DNA of 64,000 nt, taken from the NCBI GenBank assembly GCA_001436895.1, contig JQAY01000010.1, positions 27,984 through 91,983 on the forward strand. Direction: 5' to 3'. The position numbers were made by a program, and so were the translations under genes. The notes below the pieces were generated by a model. It had not been told where the DNA came from. It worked only from the letters and a program-made list of their open reading frames with translations, and ran no database searches. Positions within the stretch are counted from its first letter, which is position 1; every line of letters begins with the position of its first letter. Shown here piece after piece: positions 28,892-37,780 of the stretch. Source of the DNA: Weissella confusa (GTDB taxonomy: Bacteria > Bacillota > Bacilli > Lactobacillales > Lactobacillaceae).

Positions 28892-29305
28892 ATGGCTATT
28901 CAACAAATTGATACACAACTTGCAACCGACTTCATCGTTAATCAATTAAATACACAGCAACAAACTCTTTTTGAAGTTGATCATCTACCCGAATCGACGA
29001 TAGCGTTTGCTGACGTAACTGATGATGTTGTTATTGGCGCCTTGGTGCTTAAAGTTTTTGGCAATACTGCTCACATTTCATTGCTAGCCGTATCATCTGA
29101 GTATCGCGGTCACGGCATCGGCCATAATCTTGTGGATACTGCCATTAAGACTTCTAAATCACTGAATCTGCTACATATCACGGTTAATACACAGGATTAT
29201 CAGGCGCCCGATTTTTATCAAAGTTTTGGCTTTAGTATCTTTGGTCAGCTTGCAGACACACCGTTTGTTGGCACTACCAAATACTATCTACAAATGACGC
29301 TGTAG
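28892..29305 (+). CDS. GNAT family N-acetyltransferase
   Basis: 137 residues from ATG 28892, with GGGAGG at 28879-28884. Motif A is clear (HISLLAVSSEYRGHGIGHNLVDTAI), followed by ITVNTQDYQAPDFYQSFGF, typical of single-domain GNAT enzymes. Substrate unknown. The frame stays open 30 codons upstream but lacks a better start. An extended -10 (TGATACACT, 28852-28860) lies just ahead. Confidence 0.85.
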   Translation: MAIQQIDTQLATDFIVNQLNTQQQTLFEVDHLPESTIAFADVTDDVVIGALVLKVFGNTAHISLLAVSSEYRGHGIGHNLVDTAIKTSKSLNLLHITVNTQDYQAPDFYQSFGFSIFGQLADTPFVGTTKYYLQMTL

Positions 29306-29331
29306 TTGCTGACGAATCACAGTTCACAAGC

Positions 29332-29580
29332 TTATTTTAGTGCCATGAAATTTGTGAATACTGATACCAAAAATGCGATCGCAAAAAAGCCGAAAAATGC
29401 TAATTGCCATTTCTTTTTGCCGTCAATGTACATCATTAGGTATGACAAGCTTAAAGAACCCCAAACAACAAGGTTGTTAATTCGAGATGGCCAGTCCATC
29501 AAGATGCCACCTAATAACAGAATCAGTGCCAATGCCGCGAAGATACCGGCGGTGATTTTAAATGTTTTTGTGTTTGCCAT
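29332..29580 (-). CDS. Small three-helix membrane protein
   Basis: 82 residues with three hydrophobic segments (about 9-28, 35-53, 59-78) separated by short polar turns (SRINN, DGKKKWQ). AGAGG precedes the ATG at 29580. I do not recognise the family. Convergent with the GNAT gene, with 26 bases between stops. Confidence 0.7.
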   Translation of the reverse strand: MANTKTFKITAGIFAALALILLLGGILMDWPSRINNLVVWGSLSLSYLMMYIDGKKKWQLAFFGFFAIAFLVSVFTNFMALK

Positions 29581-29700
29581 GTTATTTAGCCTCTTTTATT
29601 AGTTACTGTTTGTGATAATCGTAACGTACTTTGCTATTGTTTATAGCCGTTGTAATTATTTCCTAAACGAAATATAAATGTTATAAGTCGCTATTACAAA

Positions 29701-29714
29701 TGAAAACGATTACA
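29701..29714. promoter_or_regulatory. cre site before a pair of small membrane-protein genes
   Basis: TGAAAACGATTACA fits TGWNANCGNTNWCA at every position. It overlaps a possible -10 (TACAAT, 29711-29716) 46 bases before ATG 29760, where CcpA binding would repress. Confidence 0.6.
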
Positions 29715-29759
29715 ATTAAAGCATATATTGATTGACCTGGATATGAAAGGAGCTTGCAA

Positions 29760-30029
29760 ATGCTGTACATCATATTAATCACAACAATATTTGTGTCTGT
29801 TTATAGCTTTCGTCATACGAAACGCCATCTCGCAATTTTCAACAACCCACGAATGGCATTTGGCTTGCTGATGGGACTTACGACTTTTTACATCTTGGCA
29901 CCAGTTTGGGTAATTGTATTGGCCCAAATCAACATTCTTTTGTCACTGATTCCGATCATCGCAATGCTTGCAAATGCCTATTTCACAAAATCTGCTGTTA
30001 AATACTACAACGATCATATCAGTAGTTAG
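29760..30029 (+). CDS. Small membrane protein with TKxAVKxY tail (pair, gene 1)
   Basis: 89 residues, three hydrophobic segments, ending TKSAVKYYNDHISS. GAAAGGAG is the ribosome site. It is followed 13 bases later by a second small membrane gene that carries the similar string TKQAVKTY. Family not recognised. Confidence 0.7.
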   Translation: MLYIILITTIFVSVYSFRHTKRHLAIFNNPRMAFGLLMGLTTFYILAPVWVIVLAQINILLSLIPIIAMLANAYFTKSAVKYYNDHISS

Positions 30030-30042
30030 GAAGGAAAAGGAT

Positions 30043-30255
30043 ATGCTAACACTCCTCTTCGGCCTGTTGATGCTCGTTTTGGGTGTACTGGAACTCTATC
30101 TGACAAAACAAGCAGTTAAGACCTATGAACGATATAACCAATCACATGCTACCCCTTTCAAGTTATGGGGAGTAAGCTACGGTTATTACATCGGTGCAGC
30201 GCTCATTTTATTATCCCTGGGACCAATCATCACAGGAATATCATCAATTATTTAG
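30043..30255 (+). CDS. Small membrane protein with TKxAVKxY motif (pair, gene 2)
   Basis: 70 residues from ATG 30043 with GGAAAAGG upstream. Two hydrophobic segments flank a basic loop containing YLTKQAVKTYERY. The shared loop motif suggests this gene and the previous one are related or interact. An earlier in-frame start inside gene 1 is not favoured. A strong terminator follows. Confidence 0.7.
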   Translation: MLTLLFGLLMLVLGVLELYLTKQAVKTYERYNQSHATPFKLWGVSYGYYIGAALILLSLGPIITGISSII

Positions 30256-30302
30256 AAAAACGACCGGGAAAGCCTCAGTGGTACCTTTCCCGGTCGTTTT
30301 TT
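30256..30302. terminator. Strong bidirectional terminator
   Basis: AAAAACGACCGGGAAAG pairs with CTTTCCCGGTCGTTTT. It serves the small-membrane pair (+) and the secreted protein gene (-). Confidence 0.92.
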
Positions 30303-30327
30303 GATTGTATATGTTGCTATTGAATAC

Positions 30328-30840
30328 TTAGTTCCCAGGGTATAAAGCCTTAATTGAATCGATGCATCGTGAAATAACAGTCTTTTTGATTTGACTTTGA
30401 TTACGTGGTGTATTGCGTTCAACAAACGTGCCGTGTATTCTGTGACGACTGTTAGTCTCTTTCGCAAGTTGCTTGAAAATAGCAATTCTTTTCTTGACTT
30501 GAAGTTGCTTTTCTTCGGTTGTGAGATTATCAAAAGCGTTCATGTCTGTGTAGACACCGTGTTCTTTGAAAAGCTTTCTTAATTCGCCTACTGTACTCTC
30601 GCCCACACCTTTTTGCCCTAGGAATCCTATTGGATTATCTTGCTTCACCCGATTCTCATCCCGGGAAGTAAAGTAACCACCGCCTGATGAAACGATGACA
30701 TACTGATCATCAGGCGCGTTGCGGAATAAATCGTCCTGGGCAGTTGCTTCATAAGCATTAGCTTTCGCGATGGTCGGCACACTGGCCAGCAAAGCGACAG
30801 TTGTTAGCAATAGTAATAATCGGTACACGTTTTTAGGCAT
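30328..30840 (-). CDS. Secreted protein of unknown function
   Basis: 170 residues with a signal peptide (basic MPKNVYR, hydrophobic LLLLLTTVALLASV, cleavage near AKA-NA about residue 28). The mature part is charged and has one cysteine (near residue 159). GGAGAATCC precedes ATG 30840. No domain recognised. The segment YVIVSSGGGYFTSRDENRVKQD is followed by a helical region. Monocistronic. Confidence 0.75.
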   Translation of the reverse strand: MPKNVYRLLLLLTTVALLASVPTIAKANAYEATAQDDLFRNAPDDQYVIVSSGGGYFTSRDENRVKQDNPIGFLGQKGVGESTVGELRKLFKEHGVYTDMNAFDNLTTEEKQLQVKKRIAIFKQLAKETNSRHRIHGTFVERNTPRNQSQIKKTVISRCIDSIKALYPGN

Positions 30841-30943
30841 TTTGGATTCTCCAAGTCATAAGGTAATCAAAGCATAACATGAGACAAAACACATATTCAA
30901 CGAGGCAAAAATAAGTAAGATCTAGTAACAACGCAAATGTTAC

Positions 30944-32152
30944 TTACATGAATAATCCTAACAAACTGAATACACCGACTACCAATGCGACACCGACGAC
31001 AATCTTCTGAACCATCGGTGGGAACTGCCAGCGTGTTGGTAAGCGACGCATGGCCCACCACATGACAGCTAAGTTAGCGGGCAACATTACTGCTAGACTG
31101 TACTGTGCCACGATGATCAGCTCTGATAGTGCCTGCTCTTGGCCGTGGTACAAAAAGACGATGATAATCACAGGCACTAGCGTAAATGCCCGTGTGATTA
31201 TACGGCGCCATACCATTGGCAAACGCCACTTTAATAATCCAGTCATGACAATCTGACCAGCTAATGTACTGGCAATTGACGCGATCAAACCGGTAAGCAA
31301 AAGCGCAATCGCAAAAATTGGTGCCATGACGGTCGGCTTCAACGTATCGTACAGTGCGCTGAACATCACATTACTATGTCCGATTTCAGTAAAGACGAAC
31401 CATCCCATCAATACCAACAGCACGTTGACAACCCAAGAACCAAGTAAATGGATCGTTGTATCCCACTTTGCCATTCGGAGCATGTCGCTTACTTCTGCAT
31501 CGTTTTCACGGTTGTATGGCCGCGCTTTAGCCAATTCAGAATGCAAATACAAGTTATGCGGCATGATGATGGCGCCAACCAAACTAACACTTAGCCAACC
31601 GAACGAGCGAAATGGTTCGTGTACTGGTTGGGTCTCTGCCAAACGATGTGGTTGTAGCACAAAAATAAAGCCAATTGTGACAACAATCATCACGGCGACG
31701 GCTAGTAACTCGATACGACGGACACCGAACTTAAACAACCACAGAAAAATAATAATATCGAATACAGTTAATAACGTGGTTACTTGGAGTGACCAACCAA
31801 ACAATAAGTGTAATGCAATTGCAGTCCCAACTACGGCCGTCAAATCAGTTGCAATCATCGCTAGTTCATTGAATGCCCAAAAACCGATTCGGACTGGCTT
31901 AGACAACGCTGGTGCAACCAATTCAGCTAGGTTTTTGCCCGTAACAATGCCTAGTCGCGCACTAACCAATTGCAAGACAATCGCAAATACGATAGCCAAG
32001 GTCATAACCGGTAGTATCCACCAGTGAAATAGATTACCACCGACAATCGCAGTCAACCAATTACCAGGATCCATGTAGCCGATTGCGACTAATGACGAAG
32101 CACCGGCGTATGACAAGAACCGTTGAAAAAATCGCTTATCGAACATAATCAC
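30944..32152 (-). CDS. mntH: Nramp-type Mn2+/Fe2+ transporter MntH
   Basis: 402 residues with about 11 membrane helices. The metal-binding DPGNW motif in helix 1 (YMDPGNWLTAI) and the MPHN motif in helix 6 (IIMPHNLYLHS) are intact. Proton-coupled divalent-metal uptake. The start (32152, or Met at 32146) lies within the last codons of hemH, so the two form one operon with a 17-base overlap. Confidence 0.95.
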   Translation of the reverse strand: MIMFDKRFFQRFLSYAGASSLVAIGYMDPGNWLTAIVGGNLFHWWILPVMTLAIVFAIVLQLVSARLGIVTGKNLAELVAPALSKPVRIGFWAFNELAMIATDLTAVVGTAIALHLLFGWSLQVTTLLTVFDIIIFLWLFKFGVRRIELLAVAVMIVVTIGFIFVLQPHRLAETQPVHEPFRSFGWLSVSLVGAIIMPHNLYLHSELAKARPYNRENDAEVSDMLRMAKWDTTIHLLGSWVVNVLLVLMGWFVFTEIGHSNVMFSALYDTLKPTVMAPIFAIALLLTGLIASIASTLAGQIVMTGLLKWRLPMVWRRIITRAFTLVPVIIIVFLYHGQEQALSELIIVAQYSLAVMLPANLAVMWWAMRRLPTRWQFPPMVQKIVVGVALVVGVFSLLGLFM

Positions 32153-33071
32153 TCACAATGCTTTCGTACATTTTCGCTAATGCTGGATCGGCATTTAGCG
32201 GTGATACTAAGCTGAAGCGGTCACCACCCGCCGCCTTGAATGTTTGCGCAGCGGTAATCTTCAATTCGTTCAGCGTTTCGAGCGAGTCGATTACAAACCC
32301 TGGTGTTGCAACTAGTACGTTTTTGTCACCGTAGATAGGTAACTCTGTCAAAACGTGGCTGGTATATGGCTTTAACCAAGGCGTTGGTCCAAATTTTGAT
32401 TGGAATGTTTGAACAATTTGATTGTCATCCAATTGCAAGGCTGTTTTAAGGGCTTCTGTCGTCGCGTTTACCTGCTTTAGGTAATCATCCCCCTGCCGCA
32501 CATAGCTCGTTGGAATACCGTGATATGACAACATCAACTTATCATAGCTGTTTGATTGCCAGTCCACCTTAATCTTCTCAGCTAAGGCTTCGATGTAGGC
32601 TGGATGTGTCTCGTACGAGAGGATAATCTGTGCATTTGGATCAGCAGCCGTCGCTTTTTCAACGATTGTCTTTGTCGTCGTTGTTGAGTATTGTGGGAAT
32701 AATGGCACCACGATAATATCATCGGCGCCATTTTCACGTAATTGTTGTAGTCGATCCGGAATTGTTGGTGAACCGTACGTCATTGCGTAGTCAACCAGCC
32801 AGTCTGGTCGTAAGTTTCGCAAATTCTCAGCTAACTTCGCTGTGTAAACAGTTAATGGCGATCCCTCTTCTAGCCAGATTTCACGATAAAAGGTCGCTGA
32901 TCGCCAGGTGCGTATCGGCAAAATAAATCCGTTTAAAATCACTTGCCAAATCGGTTTTGGCACATGAATGACATTCGGATCCGATAAAAATTCTTTTAAA
33001 TATGGCTTAACGTCAACATTGTTTGGACTAGCCGGTGTTCCTAAATTTACCAACAACACACCTGTTGTCAT
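32136..33071 (-). CDS. hemH: Ferrochelatase
   Basis: Inserts iron into a porphyrin (protoporphyrin IX, or coproporphyrin III in Gram-positives). 311 residues from ATG 33071, with GGGGGA seven bases upstream. A five-codon longer frame is not favoured. The catalytic histidine lies in LSYHGIP (about H184), and the late conserved glutamate in TPGFVIDSLETLNEL. No other heme-synthesis gene is in the window, so it would depend on imported porphyrin or intermediates. It overlaps mntH and shares a half-site motif with the flavoprotein gene upstream. Confidence 0.93.
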   Translation of the reverse strand: MTTGVLLVNLGTPASPNNVDVKPYLKEFLSDPNVIHVPKPIWQVILNGFILPIRTWRSATFYREIWLEEGSPLTVYTAKLAENLRNLRPDWLVDYAMTYGSPTIPDRLQQLRENGADDIIVVPLFPQYSTTTTKTIVEKATAADPNAQIILSYETHPAYIEALAEKIKVDWQSNSYDKLMLSYHGIPTSYVRQGDDYLKQVNATTEALKTALQLDDNQIVQTFQSKFGPTPWLKPYTSHVLTELPIYGDKNVLVATPGFVIDSLETLNELKITAAQTFKAAGGDRFSLVSPLNADPALAKMYESIVSDYVR

Positions 33072-33085
33072 GGTTGTATCCCCCA

Positions 33086-33133
33086 AAAATATCGTAATTT
33101 AATACATAACTATTTTCGATTGTACGATATTTT
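33086..33133 (-). promoter_or_regulatory. Split inverted repeat (ATATCGTA half-sites) at hemH
   Basis: AAAATATCGTA (33086-33096) and TACGATATTTT (33123-33133) are perfect 11-bp complements 26 bases apart. On the minus strand the distal one touches a possible -10 (TACAAT, 33124-33119) and the proximal one lies next to the ribosome site. The same half-site occurs at 34600-34621. Confidence 0.6.
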
Positions 33134-33162
33134 GTAGAAATGTTCACATGTATTTTGATAGT

Positions 33163-33189
33163 AAAAAACCCACATCTTTAATGTGGGTA
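33163..33189 (-). terminator. Terminator of flavoprotein 1
   Basis: Minus-strand ACCCACAT/ATGTGGGT stem followed by T6. Confidence 0.88.
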
Positions 33190-33230
33190 GAAAATTTTTT
33201 ACGGGCTTTGTTGGTATTAGATTATTCAGA

Positions 33231-34571
33231 CTATGCCAAGAAGTTGGCTAACAACATTGGTAACATCGCTGATGCGGTTGGGAATGCGTAAATCGTCTTG
33301 TTAAGGTCGTCCTTTGTATATTTATGGTTGATGATTGGGACGAGTGTATTAACAAGTTCCGGCGCTGCATCGCCGATGATTGCGGCACCAACCAATTGCT
33401 TATCACGATTCAAAACAATTTTAACCTTCGCTTCCTGATCGTGATGACTTGCAAACATACCGAGTTGCGCAAAATTAATATTGTGAACTTGATACTCATC
33501 CGAAGCATTGGCTTCAGTTGTAGAAACGCCGATTTGTGCCATGCGTGGCAACGTAAACGTTACAGTCGGTACAGCTGGGTACTTGATTGCTTCGTTTTCT
33601 TTACCTAATAAAATGTCCGCAATGTACAACGACTCGAAGGTAGCGGTCGGCGTTAAACGTGGCGTTGTTTTTGCGACGACATCACCACTGGCATAAATGT
33701 GTGAAACGCTAGTCTGCATGTAATCGTTTACGACTACCCCGCCCCGATTCGTTTCAACACCGATGTCTTCAAGATTCATATGATCGATATTTGGTATACG
33801 ACCAGTTGTATCAAATACCATCGCAGCTTCAAATTGATTACCTTGCGCAGTCGTCACAATGTATCCGTTGTCAGTTGCTTTGATTTCGTTTACAGCATTA
33901 CCAAAAGCAAAGTTGATACCCTTTTCTGACATAATTTCAACAACACGTTGTGTGTATTCAGCATCGAAATTTGCCAAAGCACGATCAGCATATTCGATAA
34001 TTGTGACATCGCTACCAGCCGCATGGGCAATAGAAGCAAACTCCATCCCAATGAACCCGGCGCCAATCAAAATCATCGATGTTGGCATTTCGGGTAAGTC
34101 TAGAAAATCTTTACTGTCATACGTTAATTCCGTACCAGCCACTGGTAGCTTAGCAGCACGTTGACCCATTGCAAGCACAAAATTATCAGCTGTATATGTT
34201 TCATCAGCGACAACAACCGTGTGTTCGTCTACAAACGATGCGTGCCCAAAAATGATATCAATACCATCAACGGCCAAAATGCGTGCCATAACATCGTCCA
34301 TTGGATCAATAACTTGGTGCTTGTAGGCCATCAACTCTGGCCAAACAATGTTTACAGCGTCGTTGATACCAATGCCGTGATAATTATGCAAATGATGCAA
34401 TAATTCAGCCGGGCCATCTAACAAAATTTTGGCGTTGCAGCCAAAATTAGTACACGTTCCCGACACTTTTTCTTGTTCAATCAAGGCAACCTTTTTACCG
34501 GCACGTGCTAGTTCTTGGGCGCCGTGCCAGGCGGCGTGACCACTTCCAATATAAATTACGTCGTATGTCAT
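33231..34571 (-). CDS. Pyridine nucleotide-disulfide oxidoreductase-like flavoprotein 1
   Basis: 446 residues from the Met at 34571. The FAD-binding GSGHAAWHG (about 9-17), the redox-active pair in CTNFGC (C40, C45) and an NAD(P) site (LIGAGFIGMEFAS) are present, as in glutathione or mercuric reductases. The C-terminal HPTxxE motif, whose histidine is the acid/base in such reductases, reads FPTASA here. It may therefore reduce another acceptor. An operator-like repeat overlaps its promoter and is shared with hemH-mntH. A paralogue is at 53428. Confidence 0.85.
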   Translation of the reverse strand: MTYDVIYIGSGHAAWHGAQELARAGKKVALIEQEKVSGTCTNFGCNAKILLDGPAELLHHLHNYHGIGINDAVNIVWPELMAYKHQVIDPMDDVMARILAVDGIDIIFGHASFVDEHTVVVADETYTADNFVLAMGQRAAKLPVAGTELTYDSKDFLDLPEMPTSMILIGAGFIGMEFASIAHAAGSDVTIIEYADRALANFDAEYTQRVVEIMSEKGINFAFGNAVNEIKATDNGYIVTTAQGNQFEAAMVFDTTGRIPNIDHMNLEDIGVETNRGGVVVNDYMQTSVSHIYASGDVVAKTTPRLTPTATFESLYIADILLGKENEAIKYPAVPTVTFTLPRMAQIGVSTTEANASDEYQVHNINFAQLGMFASHHDQEAKVKIVLNRDKQLVGAAIIGDAAPELVNTLVPIINHKYTKDDLNKTIYAFPTASAMLPMLLANFLA

Positions 34572-34599
34572 GATTTCACCTTTTCTATATGCGTACCAA

Positions 34600-34630
34600 A
34601 TATCGTACAAGTTAACGATATCACTAACAA
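34600..34630 (-). promoter_or_regulatory. Promoter and ATATCGT operator of flavoprotein 1
   Basis: On the minus strand TTGTTA (34630-34625), 17 bases, TACGAT (34607-34602). ATATCGT (34600-34606) and ACGATAT (34615-34621) form a 7-bp inverted repeat with an 8-base centre lying over the spacer and -10, as expected for a repressor site. Confidence 0.65.
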
Positions 34631-34681
34631 AAAATCAGGTCAAACCAAACACAATTGGTAGTATGTTTTTATTTTTAGTAG

Positions 34682-34709
34682 AAAAAAGCCCATACAGGTA
34701 TGTATGGGC
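34682..34709 (-). terminator. Terminator of speG
   Basis: Minus-strand GCCCATACA/TGTATGGGC stem, GGTA loop on the plus strand, then T6. Confidence 0.9.
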
Positions 34710-34717
34710 AGAAAGCG

Positions 34718-35236
34718 TTATTTTTGGGCAGCAACCCAATCGCGATATTCGTTATGCAACATCCCCATGAAATAAGAATCGTGATATTGCCCTTCAGCAA
34801 AGAATTGCTCAATCAACGTTCCTTCTCGTCGGAAGCCCAGCTTTTCGTAGATATGAATCGCAGAGGCGTTTTTAACGTCAACATACAGGTATAGCTTGTG
34901 CAAATTTAGGTTGTTAAACCCATAACGTACACCATAAGCCATTGCCTTTGTCGCATACCCATTGCCCGTAAAAGCGCTGTTGATATAAACCTGAATCTCG
35001 GCAGTCCGATGTAGCAAATCAATATCCATAATCTCAACAACACCAACTGGCGTACCGTCGTCTTCTTGGACAATAAAGCGTCGTTCGCTTTGATCCAAGA
35101 TGTGCTTATCATAAAGCAGGCTGAGTTCATCGAATGACGAATACGGTTCTTCAAACCACAGTGCCATGGCATTGCGCGTGTTTTCTTGTTGGTAAATAAA
35201 CTCCAAGTCTACTTTTTCTAGTGGTCTTATTATCAT
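34718..35236 (-). CDS. speG: Spermidine N1-acetyltransferase SpeG
   Basis: 172 residues from the Met at 35236 with GAGGGG six bases upstream. A hydrophobic N-terminal extension in the longer frame is not part of the family. It follows SpeG closely: IRPLEKVDL at the start, WFEEPY, LYDKHI.DQSERRF, YATKAMAYGVRYGF, NLHKLYL.VD..NA.AIHIYEKLGF. Acetylates spermidine/spermine, lowering polyamine toxicity. Standalone gene. Confidence 0.92.
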   Translation of the reverse strand: MIIRPLEKVDLEFIYQQENTRNAMALWFEEPYSSFDELSLLYDKHILDQSERRFIVQEDDGTPVGVVEIMDIDLLHRTAEIQVYINSAFTGNGYATKAMAYGVRYGFNNLNLHKLYLYVDVKNASAIHIYEKLGFRREGTLIEQFFAEGQYHDSYFMGMLHNEYRDWVAAQK

Positions 35237-35315
35237 TGGATTCCCCTCGTTAATAACAATTATTGCCATTATTATAACGATGATAATTAACGCTTTGCCA
35301 CTCTCAACCACTCAA

Positions 35316-35344
35316 AATAAAAAGTCCACCATACTGGTGGACTT
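35316..35344 (-). terminator. Terminator of the beta-lactamase-like gene
   Basis: Minus-strand AAGTCCACC/GGTGGACTT stem then T5. Confidence 0.9.
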
Positions 35345-35354
35345 GAAATCTTGC

Positions 35355-36464
35355 TTATTTAGCGGCTGGTGCACCGGTCACCAGGTCAAAAATCTGATTA
35401 ACCAGCGTGTAGTTTTCTTTGCTCTGCGCCGCATTTTCATTGCTCAACCAAATGACCATTGTTTTACCGTCCTTGGTTGTTTTAACAGAAGGTTCAAATC
35501 CTAGCAAAACGCCGTGCAATCGGTAGGCATTGCCATCGTCGTACATGCCTGATGCGTAGTTTTCGTTTGGACCTGTGACCAACATTTGGTGCAACAAGTT
35601 TTTACTAATCAGCTTACCAGCTAGTTCTTCATGTAATAACTTGTACAAATTTCCGGTCGTCATCTCAATACTACCGGTACCGACTTCGCGGTTAAAAATA
35701 CTTGGGTTATCAAAGAACGGCTTCCCGCCAGCGCCATAATTTTCAACACGATTAGGACTATTGACGAAATCATTATAATTTGTGTAATCGATGCCGAATT
35801 GCTTTTTGAAAGTATTGTCTAGTAGCTGCTCATATGACTTGCCGGTCACCTTGTGTAGGATGCCAACCAAGGCTACGTAATTACCAGCTGAATAATACCA
35901 GGCGCCACGTTGATCCATGGTCAGGTGCTTTAAACCAAAATCAACGTAGCCAGCTTCATCCAGCTTGGCTTCGGTTTTACCAACCTGATTATAACCAGCT
36001 GTCATGTTCAACAACTGCTGAATAGTGACCGTGTCGGCGTCAGGTAATTCTGGCAAGTATTGGCTCACTTTGTCAGTCAAGTGTAGCTTACCAGCTGCAA
36101 CCTGCTGCATGACAAGGATGGCCGTTAGATTCTTCTGAATTGATGCGATACCATACAGAGATTTAGCGGTTGTTGGCGTATTGGCTGACTTATTCGCTAA
36201 ACCAAACCCTTGATTAAGGATTATTTTGCCATTTTGGGCAACCAAAAGTGTGCCACTGTGATGACTATCCTTTGCCCGCTGCGCAATTTGTGCCCCTAGC
36301 GTACCAGATGGCGCGATAGTTTGATTAACATCGACCTTTTTAATCTTTTCATGCTTCGTAGTTGGTCGTTTTTCCTGTGCTACTTTATTTGGTTCATTCA
36401 GACCAATAAAAGCCCCCAATGCGACAATGACAATTAAACCAATGCCTAAGTGTAGACGCTTCAT
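35355..36464 (-). CDS. Membrane-anchored beta-lactamase-like serine hydrolase
   Basis: 369 residues. One N-terminal hydrophobic helix (about 5-23) then a class-C beta-lactamase/esterase fold facing outside. The SxxK nucleophile motif is SIQK (about 121-124) and the second motif is YSAGNY. Family members include D-alanyl carboxypeptidases, esterases and FmtA-like proteins, so the wall-related role is only inferred. True beta-lactamase activity is unlikely given the anchor. Lies 23 bases downstream of the beta-propeller-like gene, probably in one operon. Confidence 0.85.
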   Translation of the reverse strand: MKRLHLGIGLIVIVALGAFIGLNEPNKVAQEKRPTTKHEKIKKVDVNQTIAPSGTLGAQIAQRAKDSHHSGTLLVAQNGKIILNQGFGLANKSANTPTTAKSLYGIASIQKNLTAILVMQQVAAGKLHLTDKVSQYLPELPDADTVTIQQLLNMTAGYNQVGKTEAKLDEAGYVDFGLKHLTMDQRGAWYYSAGNYVALVGILHKVTGKSYEQLLDNTFKKQFGIDYTNYNDFVNSPNRVENYGAGGKPFFDNPSIFNREVGTGSIEMTTGNLYKLLHEELAGKLISKNLLHQMLVTGPNENYASGMYDDGNAYRLHGVLLGFEPSVKTTKDGKTMVIWLSNENAAQSKENYTLVNQIFDLVTGAPAAK

Positions 36465-36487
36465 GTTATCCCCCTCATGACTAATGC

Positions 36488-37678
36488 TTATTTATGGTAA
36501 ACCCAAGCTGGATTTTGCGTTTGGCTAGTTTTCGTTGCTAAATTAAACCCAAGCGGATTACGCAACGCCTTATATGGCAAAGCGTACTTATTGAATGTTT
36601 CGGGATCGATATAGACAATACGATCCACGACGGCCTTTGTCTTAATACGGTACACCGGTGTCGCACTCTCAAATAAGGCGTAGAAGCGGTCTGTATCCCC
36701 GTCGTAATTAACGCCTTCCAAAAATGGTGGCATGGTGACATACATGCCATTGGTCATTTTGCCGTCATCCCCCTTATCAAAGCGCACCAACTTTGAATCA
36801 GCATTACTAAACGATGATGTAATCATCACGTGATTCGTATTAGCTGAAATGCCCTGCAACTCAGGCACGCTTTCATAAAACTTATTCCCGGCAACGATTG
36901 ATGGGTCTTTATCGCCCACTGGTTGTCCAACCATTAACGTTGCGTTTGAATCCCCGTTAATTGCAAACTTTTGGATGTTACCTAGACCGGTACGCGTAAA
37001 GTATCCAACCCAAAGTGCCCCATCATAATAAGCCACAGTTGAGGCATTAATCGCAGTTTTAAGTGTGAAATCCTGCTGATAGCCAATTGGCAGCTTGGAA
37101 CGAATGTCATAGCTATCAATATCCGTCTGAGCGATGCCGTATAGCACAGAATCTTTACCGTTGTGACCGGCAACCCAGAGTAATTGATGGTCAGGATCGT
37201 ATGAAATGCCACCAGCGTGATCTTGATATTGTAGGACTAATGTCTTGATGTAACGACCAGTCCACTTGTTAAGCACATAAATAACTGAATTTGCTTTGTG
37301 TGCGTGATCATACGCAGAGATAAAAATTTCATTACGACCAACTGCGATGCCCTGTGGATCCAATGTATCGACCTTAATCAGTTGGTGCTTGTCAACTGAT
37401 GCTTGCCCCGCTTTTAGCGACCAGGCGCCCTGAAGACCAGGTAGCGCAATTGCATATTGCAGATCGTCATGCATCACCGGATATGGTGACATACGATTTA
37501 AAAAATCTTTATCTGAATACAGTGGTTTTTGTGAGGCACCCCCGTAAGGCACCTTCACATCATCGCTTTTAACTGTATTTAAGTCGGAACTAATATGTTG
37601 ATGCGTCGTGAGACCCCAAAAAATAAACGCCCCCATGATTATGAGGACGCTAAAAATGATACTGACGTTTTTTCGCAT
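36488..37678 (-). CDS. Extracellular membrane-anchored beta-propeller-like protein
   Basis: 396 residues from ATG 37678 (AGTAGG nine bases upstream). A GTG six codons earlier is possible. One N-terminal transmembrane helix (about 5-22) then a repeated strand-rich domain with propeller-like phrases (PQGIAVGRNEIFISAYD, GISYDPDHQLLWVAGHN, STVAYYDGALWVGYF). No catalytic motif seen. Likely binds or senses at the cell surface. Probably cotranscribed with the serine hydrolase behind it. Confidence 0.7.
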   Translation of the reverse strand: MRKNVSIIFSVLIIMGAFIFWGLTTHQHISSDLNTVKSDDVKVPYGGASQKPLYSDKDFLNRMSPYPVMHDDLQYAIALPGLQGAWSLKAGQASVDKHQLIKVDTLDPQGIAVGRNEIFISAYDHAHKANSVIYVLNKWTGRYIKTLVLQYQDHAGGISYDPDHQLLWVAGHNGKDSVLYGIAQTDIDSYDIRSKLPIGYQQDFTLKTAINASTVAYYDGALWVGYFTRTGLGNIQKFAINGDSNATLMVGQPVGDKDPSIVAGNKFYESVPELQGISANTNHVMITSSFSNADSKLVRFDKGDDGKMTNGMYVTMPPFLEGVNYDGDTDRFYALFESATPVYRIKTKAVVDRIVYIDPETFNKYALPYKALRNPLGFNLATKTSQTQNPAWVYHK

Positions 37679-37780
37679 ATCCCAAAACCTACTCACTTTT
37701 TATTAACTCTTATATTATACAAGAGGAATGAGATTGCGTTGATTGCTACGGTTTTAAGAACACCTTTTCTTAAGGTGGTG

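Noticed and set aside
31326..32027. Long open frame antisense to mntH (233 codons)
   Set aside because: It lacks a ribosome site, its composition mirrors the opposite strand, and mntH is clearly the real gene.
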